64,000 bases of DNA from Parerythrobacter_A sp963838735 (GTDB taxonomy: Bacteria; Pseudomonadota; Alphaproteobacteria; Sphingomonadales; Sphingomonadaceae). The position numbers were made by a program, and so were the translations under genes. The notes beneath the pieces were generated by a model. It worked only from the letters and a program-made list of their open reading frames with translations, made no database searches and was not told where the DNA came from. Below, piece by piece: positions 35,737 to 45,339 of the stretch; the first letter of the stretch is position 1, and every line of letters starts with the position of its first letter. The DNA lies in the NCBI GenBank assembly GCA_963838735.1, contig CAWISG010000003.1, positions 124,001-188,000 on the forward strand, read 5' to 3'.

Positions 35737-35827
35737 CCGTTCGTCCTGAGCTTGTCGAAGGACTGCTTTTCTTCCAGCACAACGCTCGGCCTCAAAGACG
35801 GCCCTTCGACAAGCTCAGGGCGAATGG
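35737..35827. repeat. Intergenic inverted repeat (GAGCTTGTCGAAG family), copy B
   Basis: Left arm CGTTCGTCCTGAGCTTGTCG begins at 35738; the right arm, ending CTTCGACAAGCTCAGGGCGA (35804-35823), is its inverted copy. The loop is about 40 nt. It lies between oxyR and rnd, both on the minus strand. It is one of the better-conserved copies. Confidence 0.85.
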
Positions 35828-35844
35828 AGGTTGGCTGTATTGTT

Positions 35845-37032
35845 TCAGTCGGACCCACTTTCTGCGCCACCACCAACCCGCGTCATGTCCAGCTTGCCGT
35901 CCACTACAGTGAACGCCATCTTGCCCTCCACCAAATCCAGTGCGTCCTTGCCGAATACGTCGTAGCGCCAGCCTTTCAGGATCGGCAGGTCGCGCGCGCC
36001 GGATGCGAGCGCTTCCATCTCGTCGGCGCGGGTCAGCAGGCGGCTGGCAATGTCGATTTCGCGAGCGCGAATTTTCAGCAGCAGCTTCAGCAGGTCCGCC
36101 ACCAGCGCGCCTTCCTTGCCCAGCGGCGCGCCGCGTTTGGACTTTACCGGCATTTCGGATTTCGGCAGCGGTTCGGCATCGGCCAGCACCTGCATCATGC
36201 GTTTGCCGATATCGTTCTCGCGCCACGCATTCGACAACCCGCGCACCTTGGCGAGGTCGGCCTGTGTCTTCGGCGGGTGTCCGGCGATATCGGCCAGCGT
36301 TTCGTCGCGCACGATGCGGCCACGCGGGATGTCCTTGTGCTGCGCCTCTCCCTCGCGCCATGCCGCCAGCGCCTTGAGGCGGCCAAGCGCATCGGGTTTG
36401 CGGCCCTGATGCTTGATGCGCTTCCACGCGACGGCGGGATCGTTGCGGTAATTGTCGGGATCGGCCAGCTTCTCCATTTCCGCATCCAGCCATCCGCCGC
36501 GACCGGTCTTCACCAGCTTTTTCAGCAAGCGCGGAAAAATATTCGCCAGATGCGTCACGTCGCCGATGGCATACTCGATCTGCCGGTCGGTCAGCGGGCG
36601 GCGGCTCCAGTCGGTAAAACGCGCACCCTTGTCCACGGTGATGCCCAGCCACGCATCGACCAGATTGGCATAGCCGATCTGTTCGGACTGGCTGATCGCC
36701 ATCATCGCGATCTGAGTGTCGAAAATGGGGAAGGGTGTCTTGCCGGTCAGGTTGAAGATGATCTCCACATCCTGCCCGCCAGCATGGAAAACTTTCAGGC
36801 AGTCCTCGTTCTCGCACAGCAGGTCGAGCAGGGGTGTGAGGTCGATCCCGTCGGCGAGGGGGTCGATGGCGGCGGCTTCCTCCTCGTTCCCGATCTGCAC
36901 CAGGCACAGTTCGGGATAATAGGTGTTCTCGCGCATGAATTCGGTATCGACGCAGACGAAATCGCCTTCGCCCAGCCGTTCGCACAGCTCCACCAGCGGC
37001 GCGGTTTCGGTGATAAGATCGTGAATTTTCAT
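35845..37032 (-). CDS. rnd: Ribonuclease D
   Basis: 3'-to-5' exoribonuclease of the DEDD family for tRNA 3' processing, 395 aa. Exo I motif in VCVDTEFMRENTYYPELCLVQI, further acidic residues in VFHAGGQDVEII and YAIGDVTHLANIF; HRDC-type domains follow. The ATG at 37032 (MKIHDLITETAPL) is the family start. The gene is divergent from aspS. Confidence 0.95.
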   Translation of the reverse strand: MKIHDLITETAPLVELCERLGEGDFVCVDTEFMRENTYYPELCLVQIGNEEEAAAIDPLADGIDLTPLLDLLCENEDCLKVFHAGGQDVEIIFNLTGKTPFPIFDTQIAMMAISQSEQIGYANLVDAWLGITVDKGARFTDWSRRPLTDRQIEYAIGDVTHLANIFPRLLKKLVKTGRGGWLDAEMEKLADPDNYRNDPAVAWKRIKHQGRKPDALGRLKALAAWREGEAQHKDIPRGRIVRDETLADIAGHPPKTQADLAKVRGLSNAWRENDIGKRMMQVLADAEPLPKSEMPVKSKRGAPLGKEGALVADLLKLLLKIRAREIDIASRLLTRADEMEALASGARDLPILKGWRYDVFGKDALDLVEGKMAFTVVDGKLDMTRVGGGAESGSD

Positions 37033-37217
37033 TGAAATACGTTTCTTCCCTCGTGTCGGGCGGAGTGCCGCCCCCGGCGTCTGTCGCCATGTTTCGCGCC
37101 CACCGCCTTGACACGGATGGACGCTTGCCCTGTTAGCGCGCGCGAAACTGCGCCATAGGCTTCCCTTTTCGCGCCACGCGCTGCGGGGATAGCCCGCAAA
37201 CCCGAAAGAGTTCAAAG

Positions 37218-39053
37218 ATGCACGCCTTCCGTTCCCATAATTGTGCCCAGCTTACTTCTGCCGAAGTGGGTGAAACCGTCCGCCTGTCGGGCTGGGTCCA
37301 CAAGAAACGCGATCATGGCGGGGTGCTGTTCGTGGACCTGCGCGACCATTACGGCATCACGCAGGTGGTGGCGGACGAAGACAGCGCGGCGCTGCCCCTG
37401 CTGGAAGGGCTGAAGCTGGAATCGGTGGTCACCATCGACGGCACCGTCAAGGCGCGCAGCGAGGCGACGGTCAATGCCGCGCTGCCGACCGGCGAGATCG
37501 AGGTTTTCGCGCGCGAGGCCACGGTGCAGAGCCATGCTGAAGAACTGCCGATGCCGGTGGCGGGCGAGCAGGATTACCCCGAAGACATCCGTCTGAAATA
37601 CCGGTTCATCGACCTGCGGCGCGAAACGATGCACGCCAATATCATGCTGCGCAGCAAGGTCATCGCAAGCATCCGCCGCCGCATGATCGAACAGGATTTC
37701 AACGAGATCCAGACACCCATCCTGGCCGCCAGCAGCCCTGAGGGCGCGCGCGACTACATCGTGCCCAGCCGCCTGCATCCCGGCAGTTTCTATGCACTTC
37801 CCCAAGCGCCCCAGATGTTCAAGCAGCTGCTAATGGTCGCAGGCTTCGACCGCTATTTCCAGATTGCGCCATGCTTCCGCGACGAAGATCTGCGCTCGGA
37901 CCGCAGCCCGGAATTCTACCAGCTCGATTTCGAAATGAGTTTTGTGACGCAGGAAGACGTGTTCCAGGCGATCGAGCCGGTGCTGGCGGGCGTTTTCGAG
38001 GAATTCGCCGACGGCAAGTCCGTGACGGCATCGGGCGAGTTTCCGCGCATTCCCTATGCCGAATCGTTAATGAAATACGGGACCGACAAACCCGATCTGC
38101 GCAATCCGCTAATGATCTCAGATGTGACCGATCATTTCGAGACGTCGGGCTTCGGCCTGTTCGAGAAAATCGTGAACGGCGGCGGCGTGGTGCGGGCGAT
38201 CCCGGCACCCGATACCGCCGGCAAGAGCCGCAAGTTCTTCGACGAGATGAACAACTGGGCGCGCGCCGAGGGCTTTGCCGGGCTGGGCTATGTCACGCGC
38301 AAGGGCGGCGAGTTCGGCGGGCCGATTGCCAAAAATCATGGGCCGGACCTGATGGCCGCGCTGTATGACGAGCTGGGCCTTGGCCCGGACGATGGCTTGT
38401 TCTTTGCTGCGGGCAAGGAGAAGGAAGCCGCCAAGCTGGCGGGCGTGGCGCGCACCCGCGTCGGCGAAGAGCTGGAGCTGATTGAGCAGGGCTGCTTCAA
38501 GTTCTGCTGGATCGTCGATTTCCCGATGTACGAGTTCGACGAAGATACGAAGAAGGTCGATTTCAGCCACAACCCGTTCTCCATGCCGCAGGGCGAGATG
38601 GCCGCGCTGGAAAGCAGCGATCCGCTCGACATTCTCGCATGGCAATACGACATCGTGTGCAACGGATACGAGCTGTCCAGCGGCGCAATCCGGAACCATC
38701 GGCCCGACATCATGTACAAGGCGTTCGAAATCGCGGGCTATTCGAAGGCCGACGTGGACCGCGACTTCTTCGGCATGATCGAGGCATTCAAGTTGGGCGC
38801 GCCGCCGCATGGCGGCTCTGCCCCAGGCATCGACCGGATCGTGATGCTGCTGGCGGACGAGCCGAACATTCGCGAGGTCATCGCCTTTCCGCTGAACCAG
38901 CGGGCGCAGGACCTGATGATGGGCGCGCCGAGCAAGGTGGACGACCGCCAGCTGAAGGATGTCCACATTAAGGTGGTGCAACAGCCGGGCGCACAGAAGA
39001 GCGTAAACAGCGAAGATTTCGAACCCGGCGACGGCGATGGGAAGGCCAGCTAA
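37218..39053 (+). CDS. aspS: Aspartate--tRNA ligase
   Basis: Class IIb synthetase of bacterial type, 611 aa, with N-terminal OB-fold anticodon domain (VRLSGWVHKKRDHGGVLFVDLRD), motif 2 (FRDEDLRSDRSPEFYQLD), an inserted GAD domain in the middle and motif 3 (HGGSAPGIDRIVMLL). Whether it also charges tRNA-Asn depends on gatCAB, which is not in this window. The C-terminal 25 residues after VVQQPGAQK are a short extension. Confidence 0.97.
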   Translation: MHAFRSHNCAQLTSAEVGETVRLSGWVHKKRDHGGVLFVDLRDHYGITQVVADEDSAALPLLEGLKLESVVTIDGTVKARSEATVNAALPTGEIEVFAREATVQSHAEELPMPVAGEQDYPEDIRLKYRFIDLRRETMHANIMLRSKVIASIRRRMIEQDFNEIQTPILAASSPEGARDYIVPSRLHPGSFYALPQAPQMFKQLLMVAGFDRYFQIAPCFRDEDLRSDRSPEFYQLDFEMSFVTQEDVFQAIEPVLAGVFEEFADGKSVTASGEFPRIPYAESLMKYGTDKPDLRNPLMISDVTDHFETSGFGLFEKIVNGGGVVRAIPAPDTAGKSRKFFDEMNNWARAEGFAGLGYVTRKGGEFGGPIAKNHGPDLMAALYDELGLGPDDGLFFAAGKEKEAAKLAGVARTRVGEELELIEQGCFKFCWIVDFPMYEFDEDTKKVDFSHNPFSMPQGEMAALESSDPLDILAWQYDIVCNGYELSSGAIRNHRPDIMYKAFEIAGYSKADVDRDFFGMIEAFKLGAPPHGGSAPGIDRIVMLLADEPNIREVIAFPLNQRAQDLMMGAPSKVDDRQLKDVHIKVVQQPGAQKSVNSEDFEPGDGDGKAS

Positions 39054-39127
39054 TCCTCTTGCCAGTCCGCGCACTGCACCTTAAGTCCGGTGCTACAGCA
39101 TCACACCCGTATTTCGAGAGGGAAATT

Positions 39128-39364
39128 ATGAGCGATACCGCCGACCGCGTGCAGAAGATTGTCGTCGAGCACCTTGGCGTCGAGGCCGACAAGGTCACCC
39201 AGGAAGCTAGCTTCATCGACGATCTAGGCGCCGACAGTCTCGACATCGTCGAACTGGTGATGGCGTTCGAAGAGGAATTCGGCGTCGAAATCCCCGACGA
39301 TGCGGCGGAAAAGATCACCACCGTGGGCGATGCCACGAAATATATCGAAGAGCACAAAAGTTAA
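39128..39364 (+). CDS. acpP: Acyl carrier protein
   Basis: 78-aa acidic carrier of fatty acid synthesis; Ser in GADSLDIVELVMAFEEEFG takes 4'-phosphopantetheine. GAGAGGGAAAT precedes the ATG at 39128. Followed by fabF, the usual acpP-fabF order, though separated here by an intergenic inverted repeat. Confidence 0.98.
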   Translation: MSDTADRVQKIVVEHLGVEADKVTQEASFIDDLGADSLDIVELVMAFEEEFGVEIPDDAAEKITTVGDATKYIEEHKS

Positions 39365-39382
39365 GACCTAAACCTTTCGATC

Positions 39383-39475
39383 CCCGTTCGCCCTGAGCTT
39401 GTCGAAGGGTTGCTTTTCTCGTCATGTCACACTGAAAGAAAAGTACAGGACTTCGACAGGCTCAGCCCGAACGGG
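39383..39475. repeat. Intergenic inverted repeat (GAGCTTGTCGAAG family), copy C
   Basis: Left arm CGTTCGCCCTGAGCTTGTCG starts near 39385; right arm CTTCGACAGGCTCAGCCCGAACG (39451-39473) is its inverted copy, with about 40 nt between. It sits inside the acpP-fabF interval. Confidence 0.85.
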
Positions 39476-39547
39476 TTGGGCCTGTCTTCGTAAGGAACTT
39501 TATAAATTTGTCGCTGCGTCCGGCCCATGCGATATTAGGAGAACAGA

Positions 39548-40807
39548 ATGCGCCGTGTCGTCGTAACAGGTCTGGGTCTGGTCACGCCTCTTGGTGGGGA
39601 TGTCGCCAGTACGTGGGAGAACCTTATTGGCGGAAAAAGCGGCGCGGGGCCGATTACCCGCTTCGATACGGCGGGCCATAAATGCACCATCGCTTGCGAA
39701 GTGCCGGGCAAGGATGCCCCGGGCGGCTTCGATCCGGACAAGCGGGTGGACCACAAGGTCCAGCGGCAAGTCGATCCATTCATCGTCTATGGCATCGACG
39801 CCGCCGGACAGGCGTTGGAAGATGCCGGCCTGACCGACATGACGCAAGCCGAGAAGGAGCGCACCGGGTGCTCCATCGGTTCGGGCATCGGCGGATTGCC
39901 GGGGATCGAACTGGAATCGGTCAATCTGCACGAACGCGGCCCGGGCCGGGTCAGCCCGCATTTCGTGCATGGTCGCCTTATCAACCTCATCACCGGACAG
40001 GTGCAGATCAAATACGGCTTCATGGGGCCGAACCACGCTGTCGTGACCGCGTGCTCCAGCGGTGCGCATTCCATCGGCGATGCCGCGCGCATGATTGCGC
40101 TCGACGATGCCGACGTGATGCTTGCGGGCGGGGCGGAAAGCACCATCAACCCGCTGGGCGTCGCCGGCTTCGCACAGGCGCGCGCGCTCAATACCGGTTT
40201 TAACGACCGCCCACAGCAGGCGAGCCGCCCCTATGACCGCGACCGCGAAGGCTTCGTGCTGGGTGAAGGTGCGGGTGTCGTGGTGCTGGAGGAATATGAA
40301 CGCGCCAAGGCGCGCGGCGCGACGATCTATGCCGAAGTCGTGGGTTACGGCATGTCGGGCGATGCCTACCACGTCACCGCACCCCACCCCGAAGGACGCG
40401 GGGCGGAACTGTCGATGCGGATGGCGTTGAAAAGGGCGGGGCTGGAGCCCGCGGATATCGACTACATCAACGCGCATGGCACCAGCACCATGGCGGACAC
40501 CATCGAACTGGCGGCGGCGAAACGCGTGTTCGGCGACGATCTGAACGGGGCGAGCATGTCCAGCACGAAGTCCGCCATTGGCCACCTGCTTGGCGGGGCG
40601 GGCGCGGTCGAATCGATCTTCTGCATCCTCGCTCTGCGCGACCAGATCGTGCCACCCACGCTTAATCTCGACAATCCGGACGAGGGCACCGATGGTGTCG
40701 ATCTGGTGCCGCACACCGCGAAGAAGCGCGAAGTAAAGGCAGTGCTGAACAACAGCTTCGGCTTTGGCGGCACCAACGCCTCGCTCGTGATGAAGACAAC
40801 CGACTGA
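39548..40807 (+). CDS. fabF: 3-oxoacyl-ACP synthase II
   Basis: Chain-elongating KAS II, 419 aa. Cys169 in VVTACSSGAHSIGDA is the acylation site; His residues in NAHGTST and SAIGHLLGGAGA complete the Cys-His-His triad; the GFGGTNASLV end is standard. It is followed 1 bp later by mltG, a common fabF-mltG pairing. Confidence 0.97.
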   Translation: MRRVVVTGLGLVTPLGGDVASTWENLIGGKSGAGPITRFDTAGHKCTIACEVPGKDAPGGFDPDKRVDHKVQRQVDPFIVYGIDAAGQALEDAGLTDMTQAEKERTGCSIGSGIGGLPGIELESVNLHERGPGRVSPHFVHGRLINLITGQVQIKYGFMGPNHAVVTACSSGAHSIGDAARMIALDDADVMLAGGAESTINPLGVAGFAQARALNTGFNDRPQQASRPYDRDREGFVLGEGAGVVVLEEYERAKARGATIYAEVVGYGMSGDAYHVTAPHPEGRGAELSMRMALKRAGLEPADIDYINAHGTSTMADTIELAAAKRVFGDDLNGASMSSTKSAIGHLLGGAGAVESIFCILALRDQIVPPTLNLDNPDEGTDGVDLVPHTAKKREVKAVLNNSFGFGGTNASLVMKTTD

Positions 40808-40808
40808 C

Positions 40809-41780
40809 ATGACGCGCACGCTGCAATATGCGGTCGCGGCGGGCGTGGCGGCGTTGCTGCTGGTCGCGGCATGGGCGGCGTGGGGCTGGTATGGCGCCGC
40901 GCAAATCGAGGAAGACACGAATTTCAACGTGCCCACCGGGTCCAGCCTGACATCGGTCGCCAATTCACTGGAGGAGAAGGGGCTGATCGCTTCGGCGGAC
41001 GCCTTCCTGCTGCGCGCGAAGCTGCTCGGTGGCAGCGACACAATACAGGCGGGCGAGTTCGGGCTGACTGCCGGGATGAGCCAGTCTGCGATGCTGGCTG
41101 CATTTCAGGGCGGCGATGTGATACGCCGCTTCGTAACCATACCCGAAGGGCTGCCCTCGATCATGGTGTACGAACGGCTGATGGCGGAGGAGTTGCTGAC
41201 GGGCGAGATCCCGGTGCCGGTCGAAGGTTCCGTCCTGCCCGATACCTATGATTTCGAGCGGGGGGAAGACCGTGCGGCAGTGCTGGCAAGGATGCAGGCG
41301 GCGATGCAGAACTACCTTGCCGAGGCATGGCCCAAGCGCAAGACGGGCATAGCGGTCGACAATGTGAAAGACGCCGTCATTCTTGCCTCCATTGTGGAAA
41401 AGGAAACCGGGCTGGCCTCGGAGCGGCGGATGGTAGCGGGCTTGTATTCCAACCGCGTGAAAAAGGGCATGTTTCTACAAGCCGACCCGACGATCATCTA
41501 CCCGATCACGCGGGGCAAGCCGCTGGGTCGCCGCATCCGCAAGTCCGAGATTGCGGCAATCAACGATTACAACACCTATTCGATGGCGGGCCTGCCCAAG
41601 GCACCCATCACAAATCCGGGGCGCGCGAGCATTGCCGCCGTGCTCGACCCGGCGGACACCGATGCAATCTACATGATGGCGACCGAGAAGGGCGGGCACG
41701 AATTCAACACCGACCTCGCCGCGCATGAGGAAGCGCGCGAGCGGTGGTACCAGCTTCGCCGGGCGCGTGGAGAAATGTGA
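40809..41780 (+). CDS. mltG: Endolytic murein transglycosylase MltG
   Basis: Membrane-anchored lytic transglycosylase that cuts nascent glycan strands and sets chain length. 323 aa: N-terminal helix, LysM-like subdomain, then the YceG core with the catalytic Glu in ILASIVEKETGLASER (Glu197 by position) and LQADPTIIYPI. FPDTY-like SVLPDTYDFERG is also present. Confidence 0.95.
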   Translation: MTRTLQYAVAAGVAALLLVAAWAAWGWYGAAQIEEDTNFNVPTGSSLTSVANSLEEKGLIASADAFLLRAKLLGGSDTIQAGEFGLTAGMSQSAMLAAFQGGDVIRRFVTIPEGLPSIMVYERLMAEELLTGEIPVPVEGSVLPDTYDFERGEDRAAVLARMQAAMQNYLAEAWPKRKTGIAVDNVKDAVILASIVEKETGLASERRMVAGLYSNRVKKGMFLQADPTIIYPITRGKPLGRRIRKSEIAAINDYNTYSMAGLPKAPITNPGRASIAAVLDPADTDAIYMMATEKGGHEFNTDLAAHEEARERWYQLRRARGEM

Positions 41781-41792
41781 AATGGGGGAAAT

Positions 41793-42338
41793 GTGAGCGA
41801 AACGTCGCGGTCCCAAAGCGCAAACGCGCCGCTGATCGTGACGGCGGAGCTGCCGAAGGATCTGGCAAGCTGGGCCACCGCCCTGCGCGATGCCCATTTT
41901 CCGCCGGAGCGCAATTTTCTGAAAGCGCATGTCACCCTGTTCCACGCCATTCCACCGATGTGCGCGAGCGAGCTGCACGATGTACTGGCGACGATGGTGC
42001 GTGAAACGGCTCCGGTGGCGGGGAAGATCGAAGGGCTGATGTCGCTGGGCGGCGGCACCGCGATCAAGCTGGCCAGTCAGCCCATGCGCAACCTGCGCGC
42101 CGAAATCGCGGAGCATTTCCACGGCATGCTGACCGGCCAGGACCAGCACGCGCCGCGCCTTCATATCACCATCCAGAACAAGGTAACGTCGAAGGAAGCC
42201 AAGGAATTGCAGGCCGAGCTGGAAGAAATCGTGCAGCCCGGCGCCTTCCGGTTTCGTGGGCTATCGGTGTTCCGGTATCTGGGCGGACCGTGGGAACTGG
42301 TGAAAACGCACGTGTTTCGCGGGGCGCCTCGTGTTTGA
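41793..42338 (+). CDS. 2'-5' RNA ligase family protein (2H phosphoesterase)
   Basis: 181 aa with the paired HxT/S motifs of the 2H superfamily: HVTLFH around residue 47 and LHITIQN near 123. Related to LigT/YjhP-type proteins that act on cyclic phosphates at RNA ends; the in vivo substrate is unknown. Starts on a GTG with GGGGAAAT just upstream. It follows mltG by 12 nt and may be cotranscribed. Confidence 0.82.
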   Translation: MSETSRSQSANAPLIVTAELPKDLASWATALRDAHFPPERNFLKAHVTLFHAIPPMCASELHDVLATMVRETAPVAGKIEGLMSLGGGTAIKLASQPMRNLRAEIAEHFHGMLTGQDQHAPRLHITIQNKVTSKEAKELQAELEEIVQPGAFRFRGLSVFRYLGGPWELVKTHVFRGAPRV

Positions 42339-42407
42339 GTGGCAACGCTTGACCCAGCACCGAACGCGCCGTAAACGCGCCGCCTGTCGCCCGACGGGCG
42401 CATCTGT

Positions 42408-42484
42408 GGCGGAGTAGCTCAGCTGGTTAGAGCAGCGGAATCATAATCCGCGTGTCGGGGGTTCAAGTCCCTCCTCCGCTACCA
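42408..42484 (+). tRNA. tRNA-Met (anticodon CAT, elongator type)
   Basis: 77 nt with encoded CCA. Acceptor GGCGGAG/CTCCGCT with a G1-U72 pair, anticodon stem GCGGA/TCCGC with loop ATCATAA, T-arm GGGGGTTCAAGTCCCTC. CAT could also be tRNA-Ile2 or initiator; the body matches elongator Met genes known from alphaproteobacteria, and the G1-U72 pair and absence of GGG/CCC in the anticodon stem exclude initiator. Confidence 0.9.
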
Positions 42485-42485
42485 T

Positions 42486-42947
42486 TCACAACACCGATCG
42501 TTTACCCGGTATGGCTTCGTGCCAGTGTCCGGTGCTGCGCTGCATTTCTTCGCGTAGTTCGCGGTGTTGCGGCCGTTCCGCGCGCGCTTTGAGCACCTGG
42601 TTCACGCGCCACACCAGAAACTTCGCATCGAACGGTTTGCGCACATAATCCTGCGCCCCGTAATAGCGCGCCTGCTCCTCGTCCTCCGGCCCCGTGGCGG
42701 CGGTAAACATGATGACGGGCAGGTCGTACAGCGCGGCGGAATTGCGCAAGCGGCGCAGCACCTGCTGCCCAGATAGTTCGGGCATGTCCTGATCCAGCAA
42801 CATCACGTCGGGCCGCCGCCATTGCAACAGCTTCATCGCCTGCGCCCCGTCGGTCACCCAGCCGCAGGCATGGCCGACATTGATCAGCACGTCGGCCGCG
42901 CTCTCAGCGACGATTTCGTCATCGTCCGCAATCAGGATATACGCCAT
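42486..42947 (-). CDS. Single-domain response regulator (receiver)
   Basis: 153 aa CheY-like receiver: acidic pocket Asp8-Asp10 in ILIADDDEIV, phosphoacceptor Asp52 in VMLLDQDMPELSG, Thr82, Lys104 in YVRKPFD. A 40-residue C-terminal tail follows with no output domain. No sensor kinase is adjacent. The ATG at 42947 is the conserved start. It abuts the tRNA-Met gene. Confidence 0.9.
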   Translation of the reverse strand: MAYILIADDDEIVAESAADVLINVGHACGWVTDGAQAMKLLQWRRPDVMLLDQDMPELSGQQVLRRLRNSAALYDLPVIMFTAATGPEDEEQARYYGAQDYVRKPFDAKFLVWRVNQVLKARAERPQHRELREEMQRSTGHWHEAIPGKRSVL

Positions 42948-43091
42948 ATGCCCTTTTCTCCGCTTCGGTCCGTTCGGATTAGGCGGTTTCGGGCAAGACG
43001 TAGTGAAGGCGGGGTTAGGGAACATCACGCAGCCGTGCGTTAGCCGCCGGGGCGGGTTGTGCGCGATGCGGCGAGATGGCAGGCGAGGGAC

Positions 43092-43871
43092 ATGGCACAA
43101 GAGCGCGCGCTGTCCCTCGCCGGGGTTCACAATTTTCGCGACTATGGCGGCTATCGCACGGCGGGCGGCGGCACGGTTGCGCGCGGCGTGCTGTGGCGCT
43201 CGGCGCAGCATGTCGATGCGACCGACGCTGACCTTGCCGCAATCGATGCATTGGGCATCGTCGATGTAATCGATTTTCGTGGGGCCAGCGAGCGCGCGAA
43301 TTATCCCTGCCGCCGCTCGCCTCGCTTCGATGCTGCTATCACCCGCTACGATGGCGAGACCGCCGCGCTCGCGCCGCATGTGGAAGCAGGAGCCGCCGGT
43401 GTGACGCCCGAACGCGCGCATAAGCGGATGGAGGCGATGTACGCCAAGCTGCCAGCGCGCGAGCCGGTCCTTTGGGTGATGCGCCGCTATTTCGCGATTC
43501 TGGCGCAAGGGCGCGGGCCGAGCCTGGTGCATTGCCTGGCGGGCAAGGACCGCACCGGCATGGCGGTGGCGCTGCTGCATCATGTGCTGGGCGTTCATCC
43601 GGACGATGCGATGGCGGATTTCCTGCTGACCAATACGGTCGGCAATATGGATGCGCGCGTTGCGGCGGGCGGGGCGGCGGTGCGCGCGAAATACGGCGAG
43701 ATGAGCGATGCGGCAATCCGCGTGCTGATGGGCGTCGATGCCCGCTACCTCGACGCTATGCGGCGCGCGGTTACCCAGCAATACGGCTCGCTCGATGACT
43801 TCCTGACCAAGGCGCTAGGCGTCGACGAAGCCATGTACGCGGCGCTCCGCTTGCACCTTGTCGAACAATGA
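43092..43871 (+). CDS. Tyrosine-protein phosphatase-like protein (Y_phosphatase3 type)
   Basis: 259 aa with the PTP signature HCLAGKDRTGMAVALL: nucleophile Cys148 and Arg154. The N-terminal GVHNFRDYGGYRTAGGGTVARGVLWRSAQ marks the bacterial family that includes lipid and phosphotyrosine phosphatases. GAGGGAC directly precedes the ATG at 43092. Substrate is not predictable. Confidence 0.88.
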   Translation: MAQERALSLAGVHNFRDYGGYRTAGGGTVARGVLWRSAQHVDATDADLAAIDALGIVDVIDFRGASERANYPCRRSPRFDAAITRYDGETAALAPHVEAGAAGVTPERAHKRMEAMYAKLPAREPVLWVMRRYFAILAQGRGPSLVHCLAGKDRTGMAVALLHHVLGVHPDDAMADFLLTNTVGNMDARVAAGGAAVRAKYGEMSDAAIRVLMGVDARYLDAMRRAVTQQYGSLDDFLTKALGVDEAMYAALRLHLVEQ

Positions 43872-43910
43872 CCACCTGACACTGACTCTTTAACCGACGG
43901 ACTTCACATT

Positions 43911-44888
43911 ATGGCCACCCATCGCACCAAGATGCTTATCATCGGCTCCGGACCGGCGGGCTATTCCGCCGCGATCTACGGTGCGCGGGCGATGATGGAA
44001 CCGATCGTGGTGCAGGGCCTGCAACCCGGCGGTCAGCTGACTATCACCACCGATGTCGAGAATTATCCCGGCTATCGCGATGTGGTGCAGGGGCCGTGGC
44101 TGATGGAGGAGATGAAGGCGCAGGCCGAGCATGTCGGCACTAAGATGCTATGGGACACCATCGTTGATGTGGACCTGACGGGAGGCTCCCCGTTCTGTGC
44201 GGTGGGCGATAGCGGCGACGAATATATCGGCGACGTACTGGTCATTGCCACCGGCGCGCAGGCCAAATGGCTCGGTGTGCCGGGCGAACAGGAACTGGGC
44301 GGCAAGGGTGTTTCTGCCTGCGCGACGTGCGATGGGTTCTTCTATCGCGGGAAAAAGGTCGCCGTGATCGGCGGCGGCAATACTGCCGTCGAAGAGGCGC
44401 TGTATCTTACCAACCATTCCGACGACGTGACGCTGATCCACCGCCGCGACGAGCTACGCGCCGAACGCATCCTTCAGGAACGCATTTTTAAGTCGGACAA
44501 GATTACCACGCTGTGGAACAAGACGGTCGCCAGTTTCGAAGGCGATGCGGCCGGGGCGGGGCTTACGCACCTTTCCCTGCGCGATACGGTGACGGGTAAG
44601 GCTAGCACTCTGGATGTGGACGGCGCGTTCGTCGCCATCGGCCACGCGCCGGCGACCGAACTGTTCAAGGGCAAGCTGCCGATGGACGATGGTGGTTACC
44701 TGCTGGTGGAAGCCGGCACACCGAAGACCGAGATTCCCGGTGTGTTTGCCTGCGGTGACGTCATGGATCACACCTATCGGCAGGCGGTGACGGCAGCAGG
44801 CACCGGTTGCATGGCGGCACTGGACGCCGAACGCTTCCTCGCTACGCTGGCCTTTGCAAACAGGAAGTACGCGACGGCGGCGGAGTGA
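43911..44888 (+). CDS. trxB: Thioredoxin-disulfide reductase
   Basis: NADPH-dependent FAD enzyme that keeps thioredoxin reduced, 325 aa. FAD site IIGSGPAGYSAAIYGARA, redox-active Cys137/Cys140 in SACATCDGFFY, NADPH site IGGGNTAVEEALYL and FAD motif GVFACGDVMDHTYRQ. Confidence 0.97.
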   Translation: MATHRTKMLIIGSGPAGYSAAIYGARAMMEPIVVQGLQPGGQLTITTDVENYPGYRDVVQGPWLMEEMKAQAEHVGTKMLWDTIVDVDLTGGSPFCAVGDSGDEYIGDVLVIATGAQAKWLGVPGEQELGGKGVSACATCDGFFYRGKKVAVIGGGNTAVEEALYLTNHSDDVTLIHRRDELRAERILQERIFKSDKITTLWNKTVASFEGDAAGAGLTHLSLRDTVTGKASTLDVDGAFVAIGHAPATELFKGKLPMDDGGYLLVEAGTPKTEIPGVFACGDVMDHTYRQAVTAAGTGCMAALDAERFLATLAFANRKYATAAE

Positions 44889-44907
44889 CCGCCGCCGCGC
44901 GCGTGTT

Positions 44908-45339
44908 TTAGAACACCAGCGTCGCAGCGTTCACGATCAGCGCGATCAGCACGATGCTGCTCAGTGCGAACAGGACGAAGCGGACCAGTACCTTGTTCGC
45001 CGTCGCCTGGATAACCGAATGCACCACGCGCAGTCCAACATAGATCCACGCCAGCAACGCGTTCATGCCATCGCCCGCACCGGCGAACGCCAGCACCAGC
45101 GCGACGGCGTAGAACACCGTCGGCTGTTCGTGCAAATGGTTGTAGTTGTGCGCCTTTCGCTGAACTTCCGCAGGCAGCTTATCGTCCAGAACCTGCCCGG
45201 TATTGCCGGCTTCCAGCTCGGCATTGTCGACCTTCAGCCGCGACATTGCAGGAATGCGAGTGGCATACATCCATGCCCACATGATCATGGTCCAGATCGC
45301 CAGTGCGACAATAGGCTGGAGGATTTGCGAGGTTGTCAT
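44908..45339 (-). CDS. MAPEG family membrane protein (second of two)
   Basis: 143 aa, about four hydrophobic helices. HNYNHLHEQPTVFYAVALVLA is the MAPEG signature; the family includes glutathione-dependent membrane enzymes in eukaryotes, but bacterial members are largely uncharacterised. It starts on the ATG overlapping the stop of a paralogue (4 nt). Confidence 0.82.
   Translation of the reverse strand: MTTSQILQPIVALAIWTMIMWAWMYATRIPAMSRLKVDNAELEAGNTGQVLDDKLPAEVQRKAHNYNHLHEQPTVFYAVALVLAFAGAGDGMNALLAWIYVGLRVVHSVIQATANKVLVRFVLFALSSIVLIALIVNAATLVF

Noticed and set aside
35712..35876. N-terminal extension of OxyR (SIRPELVEG ... SFDKLRTNG)
   Set aside because: This peptide is translation of the intergenic repeat copy B, not protein; the LysR start is at 35711.
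42408..42484. tRNA with CAT anticodon as tRNA-Ile2 or initiator tRNA-fMet
   Set aside because: No unpaired 1-72 C-A and no three G-C pairs in the anticodon stem as in initiator; body matches elongator Met rather than Ile2.
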